DNA of 64,000 bases from Microbacterium sp. Au-Mic1 (GCF_021341785.1 NZ_JAJTTF010000014.1:62001-126000); one strand, 5' to 3'; positions 55,753-64,000 are shown, counted from the first letter of the stretch. Notes: a model not told the origin generated them from the letters alone. Numbers and translations: made by a program.

Positions 55753-57089
55753 GCGATTCCTGTCTGTGCGAGCTCGACGGCGAGGGGGCGGGTGCCTTCG
55801 GCCTGGGCGGGTTCGGGGGTGTCGGCCGCGGTGTCGACCGGGCCGGGGTAGGCCGCGTACCCGCGCTGGATGCCGATCTGGTCGGCGATGTAGCGCGCGT
55901 CGTGCCAGACGCCCCAGAGGAAACTGGATCCGCGGCGGGACTGCCAGGGCAGCCCGAGGAAGTAGATCCCCGGTTCCGCCGAGACGCCGCGCTGGTGCCG
56001 CGGACGGCCGTGCTCGTCGAACGCGTCGGGGTCGATCTGCAGCCATGAGTAGTCCAGCGCGAAACCGGTCGCCCACACGATCGAGGTGATGCCGGCGCCC
56101 GTCAGGTCGAGCGAGAGGATCGGGTGCGTGAGGCTGTCCGGATCCGGGCCGATCAGGTGCGCCTCGGGCTCCTCGGGCAGATCCAGCCCGTTGCGCAGCA
56201 CGTAGGCGTCGGCCTCGTCGAGCACGGAGAGGTAGTTCGCGTCACCCGCGGCGATGTTGGCACGCAGGTCGGGTGCGATCGCGAGCACGCCGTCCTCGTA
56301 CGCGCCGGCGCGGCCGAGCAGGGTGACCCCGGTCGCGGCCAGCGCGCGGAAGTCGACGGTGTGCCCGCCGTGCGCGCCGCTCACGGCGATCGTGACGTGC
56401 TCGGCGCCCACCGGGGGAGCGGCCATGTCCCACTTGCCGAGCACGCCGAGCCACCAGCAGAAGTCGCGGCTGCGGTAGCGGCGCGGCGGACGATCGTGCG
56501 GTCCCACCGCGAGATACACCTCGCGGCCGGAGCGACGCAGCTCGTCCGCGATCTGCACGCCCGAGGAGCCGGCGCCGACGACGAGCACCGCCCCGTCCGG
56601 CAGCTGCGCGGGGTTGCGGTACTGGTTCGAGTGGATCTGGTGGATCCCCGCGTCCTGCGGCACGACGGCCGGGATGATCGGACGCTGGAACGGCCCGGTT
56701 GCGGCGACGACGTAACGGGCGTCGATCGTGCCCGCGTTCGTGTCGACGCGGAAGCCCGGGCGGTTCACGTGCCGGCGCACGGACCGCACCTCGACGCCGG
56801 TGCGGATCGGAGCGTGGAAGGCGTCGGCATAGGCGACGAGATAGTCGGCGACCTGCTCCTTGCCGGCGAAGGCGTCCGGATCCAGGTCGAACTCCAAGCC
56901 GGGGAACCGGTCGTGCCAGGCCGGGCCGTTGGCGACCAGCGAGTCCCAGCGCCAGGACCGCCAGCGCTCGGCGATCCGGTCCCGTTCCACGACGAGATGC
57001 GCGACCCCCGCCCGGCTCAGGTGCTCGCTCATCGCGATGCCCGCCTGGCCGGCGCCGACGACCAGCACCTCCACGTCTTCGTGCGACAT
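55749..57089 (-). CDS. Flavin-containing monooxygenase (FMO/BVMO group)
   Basis: 446 residues from the ATG at 57089 (GGAGGAACGG). The FAD loop VVGAGQAGIAMSEHL is at 9-23, the NADPH loop VVGAGSSGVQIADEL near 176, the FxGxxxHxxxY-type fingerprint is present in loosened form as IHQIHSNQY, and WATGF is near 345. These enzymes oxygenate amines, sulfides or ketones with NADPH and O2. It is the first gene of a seven-gene minus-strand operon and is divergent from a LysR regulator with an inverted repeat between them, so a substrate-induced activation is likely. Confidence 0.93.
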   Translation of the reverse strand: MSHEDVEVLVVGAGQAGIAMSEHLSRAGVAHLVVERDRIAERWRSWRWDSLVANGPAWHDRFPGLEFDLDPDAFAGKEQVADYLVAYADAFHAPIRTGVEVRSVRRHVNRPGFRVDTNAGTIDARYVVAATGPFQRPIIPAVVPQDAGIHQIHSNQYRNPAQLPDGAVLVVGAGSSGVQIADELRRSGREVYLAVGPHDRPPRRYRSRDFCWWLGVLGKWDMAAPPVGAEHVTIAVSGAHGGHTVDFRALAATGVTLLGRAGAYEDGVLAIAPDLRANIAAGDANYLSVLDEADAYVLRNGLDLPEEPEAHLIGPDPDSLTHPILSLDLTGAGITSIVWATGFALDYSWLQIDPDAFDEHGRPRHQRGVSAEPGIYFLGLPWQSRRGSSFLWGVWHDARYIADQIGIQRGYAAYPGPVDTAADTPEPAQAEGTRPLAVELAQTGIA

Positions 57090-57160
57090 CCGTTCCTCCA
57101 CTGCGCCGTTCCTCTGCTGCTCGGATCCTGCTTCTCCTTCATGCTTCCGAGGATCCATGC

Positions 57161-57179
57161 ATCTGTACACTTCACAGAT
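57161..57179. promoter_or_regulatory. Candidate LysR box between the LysR and monooxygenase genes
   Basis: ATCTGT-N7-ACAGAT, a perfect 6-7-6 inverted repeat with the T-N11-A spacing expected of LysR sites. A further ATCTGATCTGTTGAT lies at 57192-57206, closer to the LysR start. Gap 57090-57218 holds no gene. Confidence 0.6.
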
Positions 57180-57218
57180 CCGAAGTCCTGCATCTGATCT
57201 GTTGATACCATTTCGGAC

Positions 57219-58142
57219 ATGGCCCGACTGCAGAGCGCCGACATGACCCTCGTCCAGCTGAGGTACTTCGTCACCGCTGCGACGCATCGCTCGATGACCG
57301 TGGCGTCGATCGACCTGCACGTCGCGCAGTCCGCGGTCTCGACCGCGATCGCACAGCTCGAGCGTTCCCTCGGCGTTCAGCTGTTCGTGCGACAGCGCAG
57401 CAAGGGCCTCGCGCTCACGGAGGCGGGTGAGCAGCTGCTGCACGATGCGCAGTCGGTGCTCGCCCAGGTCGAGGAGATGAGCGACACCGTCCGCGGGCAC
57501 CACCATCAGGTGCGCGGCACGTTGCGGCTGGCCTGCTTCGTCACGCTCGCGCCGTTCGTACTGCCGCGGCTGATCTCCCGTGTCGAGCAGGAGCATCCGG
57601 ACCTGCGGATCGAGATCATCGAGGCCGACATGGAGGGCACGACGGATCTGCTGCTGTCGGGCGCGGTCGAGGGCGGGATCGTCTACGACTTCGGCCGGGT
57701 GCACGATCTCGCGTTCGATCCGCTGTTCCCGGCGCCGCCGCACGTGATCCTGGCGGCGGATCATCCGCTCGCGGACCGCGACGAGGTCGCGCTGTCCCAG
57801 CTCGCGGATTCCGAGCTCGTGTTGCTCGACCTGCCGCACTCGCGCGAGTACTTCCTCGGGATGCTGGAGCGCGCCGGGGTCGACCCGCGGGTGCGGTACA
57901 GCTCGCACAGCTACGAGACCGTGCGCTCGCTGGTCGCCCGCGGGCACGGCTACTCGATCTTGAATCAGGTCCCGGTCGCGCCGCTCACGTACGACGGCGG
58001 GGAGCTGAGGGCGCTGCGGATCGCGGGTGAGGCGCCGGCGCTCGACGTGTGCTTCGCCCGTGTGTCGCGGGTGCGGCCGACCGCCCGCACCCACGCCGTG
58101 GCGGCCTTGGCCCGCGAGCTGTTCGGCACGGAGGCACGCTGA
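57219..58142 (+). CDS. LysR family transcriptional regulator
   Basis: 307 residues. The winged helix-turn-helix is at about 12-70 (LRYFVTAATHRSMTVASIDL, HVAQSAVSTAIAQLERSLG, VQLFVRQRSKGLALTEAG). The ligand domain begins near 100 (GTLRLACFVTLAPFVLPRLI). Divergent from the monooxygenase operon with a LysR-box-like repeat in the gap, so it probably activates that operon in response to the island substrate. An ATG at residue 9 is an alternative start. Confidence 0.94.
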   Translation: MARLQSADMTLVQLRYFVTAATHRSMTVASIDLHVAQSAVSTAIAQLERSLGVQLFVRQRSKGLALTEAGEQLLHDAQSVLAQVEEMSDTVRGHHHQVRGTLRLACFVTLAPFVLPRLISRVEQEHPDLRIEIIEADMEGTTDLLLSGAVEGGIVYDFGRVHDLAFDPLFPAPPHVILAADHPLADRDEVALSQLADSELVLLDLPHSREYFLGMLERAGVDPRVRYSSHSYETVRSLVARGHGYSILNQVPVAPLTYDGGELRALRIAGEAPALDVCFARVSRVRPTARTHAVAALARELFGTEAR

Positions 58143-58143
58143 G

Positions 58144-58191
58144 GCCGTTGCTCCGCCGCCGCCGAGAACGAGACTTCGCCCGCTCAACGGC
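58144..58191. terminator. Possible terminator between convergent LysR and amine oxidase genes
   Basis: GCCGTTG (58144-58150) pairs with CAACGGC (58185-58191); the inside is GC-rich with partial pairing. On the minus strand the text GTTGAGCGGGCGAAG recalls the 37-bp repeat at 10052 and 20358, possibly a decayed copy. Confidence 0.4.
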
Positions 58192-58265
58192 TGGGGCGAC
58201 CGCCTGTCAAGCCCGGGCCGGTGCGAATCCCCCGACCGCACCGTCCCGGGAGTCTGTGGATCCCG

Positions 58266-60212
58266 TCAGCAGCGGCACTCGCCGTCGGCGCAGTGCGCGC
58301 AGGCGTGGCCGCTCGGGGACGGCGGAACGTCGAGCGCCGGGTTCTGGTCGAAGAAGCCGGTCGGCTTGAGCGTGAAACCGGTGTAGTCGACGGGCATGAT
58401 CGGCCAGTCCTCGGTGCGCGGGAAGTGCGTCAGGCCGAAGCTGTGCCAGAGCACGATGTCCTCGCCGTCGATCCCGCGATCCGCCTTCTGGAACTCCGGG
58501 AGGCCGGGGGATCCGACGCTCTGATTCACGAAGTCGCCGGCCGGGTAACGCTCGCCCTCCGCGTACCGGGTGACCCACAGGTGCTCGGTCGCGAACGCCG
58601 CGCGTCGGCTGATCGACGATCCGTCGGCCGCCGCGAGGGTCGGCTGACCCTCGGGGAACAGCGTGTACGCGACCGGCTCGCCGACGTGGTTGCGCTTCTC
58701 GGTGTTGACGACCTCCCACACCCGGCCGAGCGAGCCTTCCGCGCGGCGACGGCCCTCGGACTCGCGTCCGAGCACGCGGCGGGAGCGGCTGAACGCGTTG
58801 CCGTGCGGGTTGCCCTCGCCCTGCGGGACGCGCTTCAGATCGAGCTCGTGCACGGCATTGCTCTCTCCGTCGACGGCCATGTCGAGGCGCGCGCAGAACA
58901 GGTGCTGGTGGAACGGGGCGGCGAGTCCGGGCGCGATCTGCGAGGCGTAAGGGTAGCCGTCGCCCGGGTAGCGGGCGGTGAAGACGATGCCGGTCGCCTT
59001 GGCCTCGAACTGGATCGTGCCGTCCAGGTAGAAGTACCAGTAGAAGCCGTAGTCGTAGTTGCCGACCGTCGTGAAGAAGCTCACCACGAGGCGGCGCTGA
59101 CGCCGCGAGGAACGGTGCTGCGCCCACTCGTCCGTGTGCTTCCAGAGCAGTCCGAAGTCCTCCTCATGGATGCAGATGCCCTGCGAGATCTCGCGCGGGT
59201 TGCCGAAGTCGTCCGCGACGACGGGGGACAGGTAGGTGATCTCGCCGAGGCAGTCGCATCCGAGCTCGAGGGAGTTCGCGTCGCGGCCGACGAGATACTC
59301 GCCGGTGTCGAAGTAGTTCTGCCACGAACGGTAGGGAGCGGGATCCCCGTAGGGCACCACCATCTCGGCGATGGAGGCGCGTTCGACGATCGAGCGGCGG
59401 ACACCGTGGTCGTCGAAGCCGATCTGGCCGAGGATCAGGCCCTCGCGGGCGTCGAAGCCGACGTGCAGGTCCCACTTCTGCCAGCGCAGCACGTTGCCGT
59501 CGAGGGTGAAGCTCGGCCCCTCGGGCTGCACGATGTGCAGCGGCTTGAGGTCGTCGCGCAGTGGTCCCGTGAGCTCGGGGCTCTCGAAGTCGCCGTTCGT
59601 CAACGGGTCGTCGCCGGGGCCGTCGTCGATGATCCGCACGACCTTGCGCTCGATCATGTCGACGAACGCGACCAGCTGGTCCACCGGGTGGCCCCAGGCG
59701 TAGTCGTGCGGGTCGCGTTGGACGAATGCGAGGCCGCGCAGCAGCCGCCGGCCCTCCTCGCCCTCGTAGTCGAAGATGCCCGCGCTCAGCGGCGCGACGC
59801 GCACGCCGTCCGGCGTGAGCCCCCGTGAGGCGAGCGCCGCCTGCCAGCCCTCGTCGGCCTTGAGGATCCCCTCGATCGCCTCGAACTCCTCGATCAGCAC
59901 GGGAGCCTGACCGCTCAGGGCAGGGTCGACGTCGACGGCGGAGACAGTGGTGCCGGCGCCGAGGTCGATCAGCAGGTCGGCGGTCGCGCCCGTCGCGGTG
60001 TCGAGCAGGATCGCGCGGGCCTCGCGCGGGATCGTTCCGCCGGCACGGAGCACGGCTTTGGCCGGCTCCTTGAGCGAGAGGTAGGCGACCCGCACGGTGT
60101 CGCCGAGGCGTCCCTCGGCGATCAGGTGGTCGCGCGCGGCGGTGATCTCGTCGGCGCTGAGCGGATCCAGTGGGTGGGTGGCGACGCTCGTCGCGGTGTC
60201 GGGATTGGTCAC
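58266..60212 (-). CDS. Copper-containing primary-amine oxidase
   Basis: 648 residues. The topaquinone motif Asn-Tyr-Asp-Tyr lies in VGNYDYGFYWYFY near residue 384, and the copper His pair in HQHLFCARLD near 434-436; a third His follows in the C-terminal part. This layout matches Arthrobacter phenylethylamine oxidase (638 residues). It oxidises a primary amine to aldehyde, ammonia and peroxide. No signal peptide is visible, so it is probably cytoplasmic. The C-terminus ends in an unusual Cys/His-rich tail, HACAHCADGECRC. An amine permease gene lies 25 bp upstream and aldehyde dehydrogenase nearby. Confidence 0.96.
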   Translation of the reverse strand: MTNPDTATSVATHPLDPLSADEITAARDHLIAEGRLGDTVRVAYLSLKEPAKAVLRAGGTIPREARAILLDTATGATADLLIDLGAGTTVSAVDVDPALSGQAPVLIEEFEAIEGILKADEGWQAALASRGLTPDGVRVAPLSAGIFDYEGEEGRRLLRGLAFVQRDPHDYAWGHPVDQLVAFVDMIERKVVRIIDDGPGDDPLTNGDFESPELTGPLRDDLKPLHIVQPEGPSFTLDGNVLRWQKWDLHVGFDAREGLILGQIGFDDHGVRRSIVERASIAEMVVPYGDPAPYRSWQNYFDTGEYLVGRDANSLELGCDCLGEITYLSPVVADDFGNPREISQGICIHEEDFGLLWKHTDEWAQHRSSRRQRRLVVSFFTTVGNYDYGFYWYFYLDGTIQFEAKATGIVFTARYPGDGYPYASQIAPGLAAPFHQHLFCARLDMAVDGESNAVHELDLKRVPQGEGNPHGNAFSRSRRVLGRESEGRRRAEGSLGRVWEVVNTEKRNHVGEPVAYTLFPEGQPTLAAADGSSISRRAAFATEHLWVTRYAEGERYPAGDFVNQSVGSPGLPEFQKADRGIDGEDIVLWHSFGLTHFPRTEDWPIMPVDYTGFTLKPTGFFDQNPALDVPPSPSGHACAHCADGECRC

Positions 60213-60237
60213 GATGTCTCCTTCTGGCGGACCGGGG

Positions 60238-61788
60238 TCACGGGATGCGAGTGGCGGCGGGGCGGTTCTCGTGGGCGGCGAGCGCGTCGACGTCGAGCGC
60301 CGACGCGGTCTCCGGATCCTCCGGCGAGTATCCGGGGCGGCGGCGTTCGTAGAGGTTGCCCACGAGCGCGAGCAGGGCGATCACGACGAGGGTGCTGATG
60401 GTGAAGCCCTCGAAGGTGAGCCGGTCGACCCCCCACACGTCGTGGAAGTCGTAGGCGACGCCGAAGAGGCCCTCCAGCGTGCCGGGGAACACGGCGACCC
60501 AGGATCCCAGCACGACCCACGCGTAGATCACGATCGTGCAGATCCACAGACCCGCCGTGCCGCCCGGCACGCGGAACGGGCGCGGGACGTCGGGGTGCTT
60601 CCTGCGCAGCGCGACAACGGTCGGGAAGATCACGAGATACGACAGCAGCAGTGTGGAGATCGCCACCGTCAGCACCACCGTGAATGCGGCCGCGGCGCTG
60701 CCGCTGAGCAGCACGGTCGCGGCGACGCAGAACACGGTGGCGACGATCCCGGAGAGCATGTTCATCCGCACGGGGGTGCCGAGACGCGGGGAGAACTTCC
60801 CGAAGTAGCGGAAGAACGCTCCATCGGCGCCGGCGGCCGCCTGCACCCGATCGGACGCGATCATCCACGCGCTCGCCTGAGTCAGAACGACGAACACGAA
60901 GACGATCGCCGCGATCCACATCAGCGGCCCCGCCGCGGGGCCGTAGACACGGAACACCTCCTTGAAGGCGTCCAGCAGGCCGGTGGCGCCCTGCACCTTG
61001 TCGGCGGGCAGCACGGCGAGGATCGCGAAGATCGGCACGAGGTAGCACAGGATCGAGATCAGCCCCGAGGACGCGACCGCCTTCGGCACGTCCTTCTGCG
61101 GGTCGCGCATCTCCTCGGCCGCGCCGTTGGGGGCCTCGAATCCCACGACGGCGAACAGGATCACCGGCGTCACGGCGAGGAAGCCGCCGAGCGTGGGTGA
61201 GAACTCGCCGGCCGCATAGCCGTGCACGCCGTTCTGGATGGCGTAGATGACGACCGTGACGACGAAGATCGCCAGGAGCGCGACCTTCGCGATGCCGCCG
61301 GCGGCGACGACGATCTTGCCGTAGCGCAGCCCGATGATCGCGACGAGGATCGCCAGCCAGATGAAGGCGATCTTGAAGACGTAGTCGCCGACGCTGCCCG
61401 AGGGCAGCGGTGAGATGTAGGCGTCCCAGGTGGCCGCCGAGATGAAGACCAGGGATCCCCCCATCCACAGGGGGTTGGTGATCCAGTAGAACATCGTGGC
61501 GATCGAGGCGGCGAGCTTGCCGAATGCGAGGCGGACCCAGACGAACGGCCCGCCCTCCTCATGGAACGCGCTGCCCAGTTCCGACACCACGAAGGCGTAG
61601 GGGAGCAGGAAGGTGACGCCGATCACGAGCGTCCAGGTGAACGCCTGCGCTCCGCCGCCCGCGGCGATCTGGGCGACCGTGTCGATCGAGATGATGGCCG
61701 CGACCGACAGGAAGATGATGTCGAGTCGGCCCAGCGTCTTGCGGAAGTTCTCGGTGCGTATGGCGGATGTGGCGATCTCAACGCTCAT
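60238..61788 (-). CDS. APC superfamily amino acid/amine permease
   Basis: 516 residues with about twelve membrane segments. The first holds the unwound SVAAIISIDTVAQIAAGG, and GFEAPNGAAEEMRDPQKDVPKAVASS near 220-245 is the typical APC helix 6-7 motif (GFE). It ends 25 bp before the amine oxidase, so the two form a unit that imports and oxidises an amine. The substrate may be an aromatic or polyamine; sequence does not tell. The ATG at 61788 follows GAGGAGTCCCCCG. Confidence 0.93.
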   Translation of the reverse strand: MSVEIATSAIRTENFRKTLGRLDIIFLSVAAIISIDTVAQIAAGGGAQAFTWTLVIGVTFLLPYAFVVSELGSAFHEEGGPFVWVRLAFGKLAASIATMFYWITNPLWMGGSLVFISAATWDAYISPLPSGSVGDYVFKIAFIWLAILVAIIGLRYGKIVVAAGGIAKVALLAIFVVTVVIYAIQNGVHGYAAGEFSPTLGGFLAVTPVILFAVVGFEAPNGAAEEMRDPQKDVPKAVASSGLISILCYLVPIFAILAVLPADKVQGATGLLDAFKEVFRVYGPAAGPLMWIAAIVFVFVVLTQASAWMIASDRVQAAAGADGAFFRYFGKFSPRLGTPVRMNMLSGIVATVFCVAATVLLSGSAAAAFTVVLTVAISTLLLSYLVIFPTVVALRRKHPDVPRPFRVPGGTAGLWICTIVIYAWVVLGSWVAVFPGTLEGLFGVAYDFHDVWGVDRLTFEGFTISTLVVIALLALVGNLYERRRPGYSPEDPETASALDVDALAAHENRPAATRIP

Positions 61789-61912
61789 CGGGGGACTCCT
61801 CTGTCCGAACCAGGCTGATCTTCGCGGCTCCGATCGCGGGGTGCGCCGGGGCCTTCTCGGGTAGTGGTCTCAGTCAACCTCGCGAAGTCGAATCACGCCA
61901 ATACACAGATAC

Positions 61913-61947
61913 GCGGCGCCGCATCAATTGAAATGATGCAGCGCCGC
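61913..61947 (-). terminator. Terminator after the MHS transporter gene
   Basis: GCGGCGCCGCATCA (61913-61926) pairs with TGATGCAGCGCCGC (61934-61947) with one mismatch and a 7-nt loop. The rest of the gap 61789-61912 is relatively A/T-rich and probably holds the permease promoter. Confidence 0.75.
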
Positions 61948-61965
61948 GCGTCGGCGAGAACCGGA

Positions 61966-63423
61966 TCAGGGCAGGGTGGGCACGCCCAGATCGTCTTCGT
62001 AGGCGTGATCCTTGGTCTCCGGGATCAGGATCAGCGCGATCAGGGTGAGCACGGCCATCACGGACAGGTAGATGCCGACGAACACGGGGGATCCGTCGGC
62101 CAGCTGCCACAGCCACACCGCGATGAGCGGCGCGACGGCGGCGCCGAGGATCGACGACACGTTGTACGCGACCGCGGATCCCGTGTAGCGCACATTGGTG
62201 GGGAACAGCTCGGGCAGCAACGCGCCCATGGGGCCGAAGGTCGTGCCCATGAGCAGGAATCCGAGGATCAGGAAGGACTGGGTCAGCACCACGGCGAACG
62301 GCTCTCCGGCGTGCTGGCCGAGGAACAACGGGAACGTGAAGCCGAACAGGATGATCGCGACCGTGGTCCAGATCAGGAGCTTGCGTCGGCCGATCCGATC
62401 CGCCCAGGGGCCGGACAGCAGGGTGAAGACGCCGAAGAACACCACGCCGATGATCTGCATCACCACGAAGTCGGTGTAGCCGAAACCCTGCCCGGGATAG
62501 AACTGCGCGGCGAACGCGGTCTGGTCGAAGGCAGCACCCTTCGCCTCCGCGGCCTTCTGCGCGGCGGCGGACGCGATCTCGACCGACCACGGCTTGGTGC
62601 CGAACGACAGGGTGAAGTTCGTCATCAGGTAGAACAGCACGTACGTGGCGAGCATCACGAAGGTGCCGAGGACGAGATGCTTCCCATGATGGCGGAACAC
62701 CGTGGCGAGCGGCAGTTTGCGGATCGTGCCCGTGTCCTCGGCGCGCTTGAAGGTCTCCGACTCGACGAGCTTGAGTCGCACCCACAGGCCGATGATCACC
62801 ATCACGGCCGAGAACAGGAACGGCACGCGCCAGCCCCAGCTGAGGAACGCCTCCGACTTCAGCGACGGATCGGACGCGTGCGGCAGCAACGCGTTGATGA
62901 TGAGGAACAGGCCGTTCGCGATGATGAAGCCGAGCGGGGCGCCCAACTGCGGGAACGACCCGTACCAGGCGCGCTTCCCCTCGGGGGCGTTCTCGGTGGC
63001 GACCAGGGCGGCCCCGGACCACTCGCCGCCCAGCGCGAAGCCCTGCGCCAGGCGCAGGATCAGCAGCAGCAGCGCGGCCCACCAGTTGATCTGCTGGAAC
63101 GTCGGCAGCAGGCCGATGAGGAAGGTGGCGATGCCCATCGTGAGCAGCGAGGCGACGAGAGTGGCCTTGCGGCCGTACCGATCGCCGAAGTGGCCGAACA
63201 CCATGGCGCCGATCGGGCGCGCGATCATGGCGGCTCCGAACACGCCGAAGGAGGCGAGCAGGGCGGTCGTGTCGTTGCCGGTCGGGAAGAACAGGATCGG
63301 GAAGACGAGCACCGCTGCGGTCGCGTAGACGTAGAAGTCGTAGAACTCGATCGTCGTGCCGATGAGGCTGGCGAGGATCACCCGCGATCTGGGGTTCGCG
63401 GGTGCGGTCGTGGCGGTGCTCAT
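61966..63423 (-). CDS. MFS transporter, metabolite:H+ symporter (MHS) family
   Basis: 485 residues from the ATG at 63423 (GGAGGACAGC). GTTIEFYDFYVYATAAVLVFP near 18-38 and GHFGDRYGRKATLV near 80 are the MHS marks, RLAQGFALGGEWSGAALVATENAP near 128-151 another. The loop after helix 6 is enlarged (AAAQKAAEAKGAAFDQTAFAAQFYPGQG near 290-318). MHS proteins import osmolytes, dicarboxylates, or aromatic acids. It follows the same strand as the amine genes but has its own terminator, so it is a separate unit. Confidence 0.93.
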   Translation of the reverse strand: MSTATTAPANPRSRVILASLIGTTIEFYDFYVYATAAVLVFPILFFPTGNDTTALLASFGVFGAAMIARPIGAMVFGHFGDRYGRKATLVASLLTMGIATFLIGLLPTFQQINWWAALLLLILRLAQGFALGGEWSGAALVATENAPEGKRAWYGSFPQLGAPLGFIIANGLFLIINALLPHASDPSLKSEAFLSWGWRVPFLFSAVMVIIGLWVRLKLVESETFKRAEDTGTIRKLPLATVFRHHGKHLVLGTFVMLATYVLFYLMTNFTLSFGTKPWSVEIASAAAQKAAEAKGAAFDQTAFAAQFYPGQGFGYTDFVVMQIIGVVFFGVFTLLSGPWADRIGRRKLLIWTTVAIILFGFTFPLFLGQHAGEPFAVVLTQSFLILGFLLMGTTFGPMGALLPELFPTNVRYTGSAVAYNVSSILGAAVAPLIAVWLWQLADGSPVFVGIYLSVMAVLTLIALILIPETKDHAYEDDLGVPTLP

Positions 63424-63556
63424 GCTGTCCTCCGGTCGGTACATCGATGGCGCTCGCCGGTCCCCAGCCGTGCGACGAGCACGGGGGAGTCTACGCCCGG
63501 CGTTCAGCCGATCCACAGGTGGACACGCGCGCGCCGCGGAGTGTGACGCCGGCACG

Positions 63557-63595
63557 ACTCGGATCCGGTCGTTACCCGTTCGACCGGATCCGAGT
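63557..63595. terminator. Perfect 15-bp hairpin
   Basis: ACTCGGATCCGGTCG (63557-63571) and CGACCGGATCCGAGT (63581-63595) with a 9-nt loop, 10 bp after the stop of the edge gene. Likely its terminator. The remaining 63424-63556 shows nothing else. Confidence 0.85.
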
Positions 63596-63604
63596 CCGCC
63601 TTCT

Positions 63605-64000
63605 TCAGCGCGACAGCCAGGCCTTGTACTCGATCACCGATCCCGCCGCGACGTTCAGCTTCATCGCGGATCCGCCCGCGTAGATGGTGTCGGCGGCGAT
63701 GATCTCGTGCGTCGTGGCGCTCAGGACCAGCGTCGCTGTGAACTGCGGCCGTGCCGAGGAGGTGACCTTGAGCGCGATGCCGGCTCTGCCGAGTCGGTCG
63801 GTCACGGTCCCGAGCGCGCTCACGTCGCCGGCTTCACGGATCAGCTGCAGCGCCGCGGCCTGCTGCGCCGGGTTCAACGCCCAGCTGTCGCGGATCGAGC
63901 TCACGATCCCCCAGATCGCAAGCGCATCGGCGTTCCCGCTCAGCCCGACCCGTTCCTCGATGTAGGCCCGCAGCCCCGCCGCGTCGGACGGCGGCTCTGC
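63605..64000 (-). CDS. C-terminal part of an unidentified protein, CU044_5270-like (cut by window edge)
   Basis: The frame is open from the window edge to the stop at 63605, giving at least 131 residues, so the start is outside. Visible segments are GLRAYIEERVGLSGNADAL, WALNPAQQAAALQLIREAGDVSALG, VTDRLGRAGIALKVTSSARP and a last GSVIEYKAWLSR. The pattern of a helix, a conserved GRxGIAL strand and a final AYL/AWL motif resembles the C-terminal half of actinobacterial CU044_5270 proteins, which often sit beside ECF sigma factors. This is a weak resemblance. A GTG at 63904 gives a 99-residue version, less likely. Confidence 0.6.
   Translation of the reverse strand, partial: AEPPSDAAGLRAYIEERVGLSGNADALAIWGIVSSIRDSWALNPAQQAAALQLIREAGDVSALGTVTDRLGRAGIALKVTSSARPQFTATLVLSATTHEIIAADTIYAGGSAMKLNVAAGSVIEYKAWLSR

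Overview
The window is very GC-rich, densely coding, and uses actinobacterial start and ribosome-site habits (ATGA/GTGA stop-start overlaps, GGAGG-type sites). Gene content (480-residue GAPDH, GTP-type PEP carboxykinase next to a RamB-like regulator, AtsA-type sulfatase, many oligopeptide-type ABC importers) points to an actinobacterium of the Microbacteriaceae, most likely Microbacterium or a close relative. I saw no rRNA, tRNA, CRISPR, insertion sequence or phage gene. Much of the window is accessory catabolism, arranged as several import-and-degrade islands each with its own regulator.

Layout. 1-1892: start of a copper amine oxidase (cut by the window edge), a TetR regulator and a membrane protein, with two similar palindromes that look like TetR operators. 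1957-3820: sugar kinase plus MurQ (cell-wall amino-sugar salvage). 3832-23075: a catabolic island with an efflux-type MFS protein, two paralogous esterases, two unusual aldo/keto reductases, an alcohol dehydrogenase, SDR, type I sulfatase, a complete peptide-type ABC importer (with a permease-ATPase fusion), a TetR regulator, a small hydrolase, a methyltransferase-like protein and a YtcJ-type amidohydrolase. Four copies of one 16-bp palindrome, TTCYAC-N4-GTAGAM, sit at promoters across this island, so it looks like one TetR regulon. 23336-24790: GapB-type GAPDH. 24967-29570: two-component system facing an ApbE / FMN-binding / ferric-reductase-like trio. 29749-31800: AlkZ-like protein and an SDR gene flanked by two copies of a palindromic repeat. 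32023-35441: RamB-like regulator divergent from PEP carboxykinase.

35601-46098 (minus strand) is the most unusual part: a second peptide-type ABC importer, a sugar-isomerase-like TIM barrel, a LeuA/HMG-lyase-like protein whose catalytic Asp is replaced by Lys, a ring-opening amidohydrolase of the cyanuric acid hydrolase/barbiturase family, and an M24 (creatinase-like) protein lacking most metal ligands. It lies divergent from an MFS transporter, OHCU decarboxylase (uraD) and a guanine-deaminase-like enzyme, with three TTTGGTGTACC operator-like sites between them. This reads as an undescribed N-heterocycle or amide degradation system.

49157-51169: a toroid-fold cyclase-like protein and an LD-carboxypeptidase. 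51188-63423: an amine/amide catabolic island in which a flavin monooxygenase, RidA, DUF1028, M20 hydrolase, aldehyde dehydrogenase, small membrane protein and small HTH protein form one minus-strand operon, divergent from a LysR regulator and followed by a second copper amine oxidase, an APC amine/amino-acid permease and an MHS-type MFS transporter. The window ends inside an unrecognised or CU044_5270-like gene. The hexamer GGATCC is strikingly frequent throughout.
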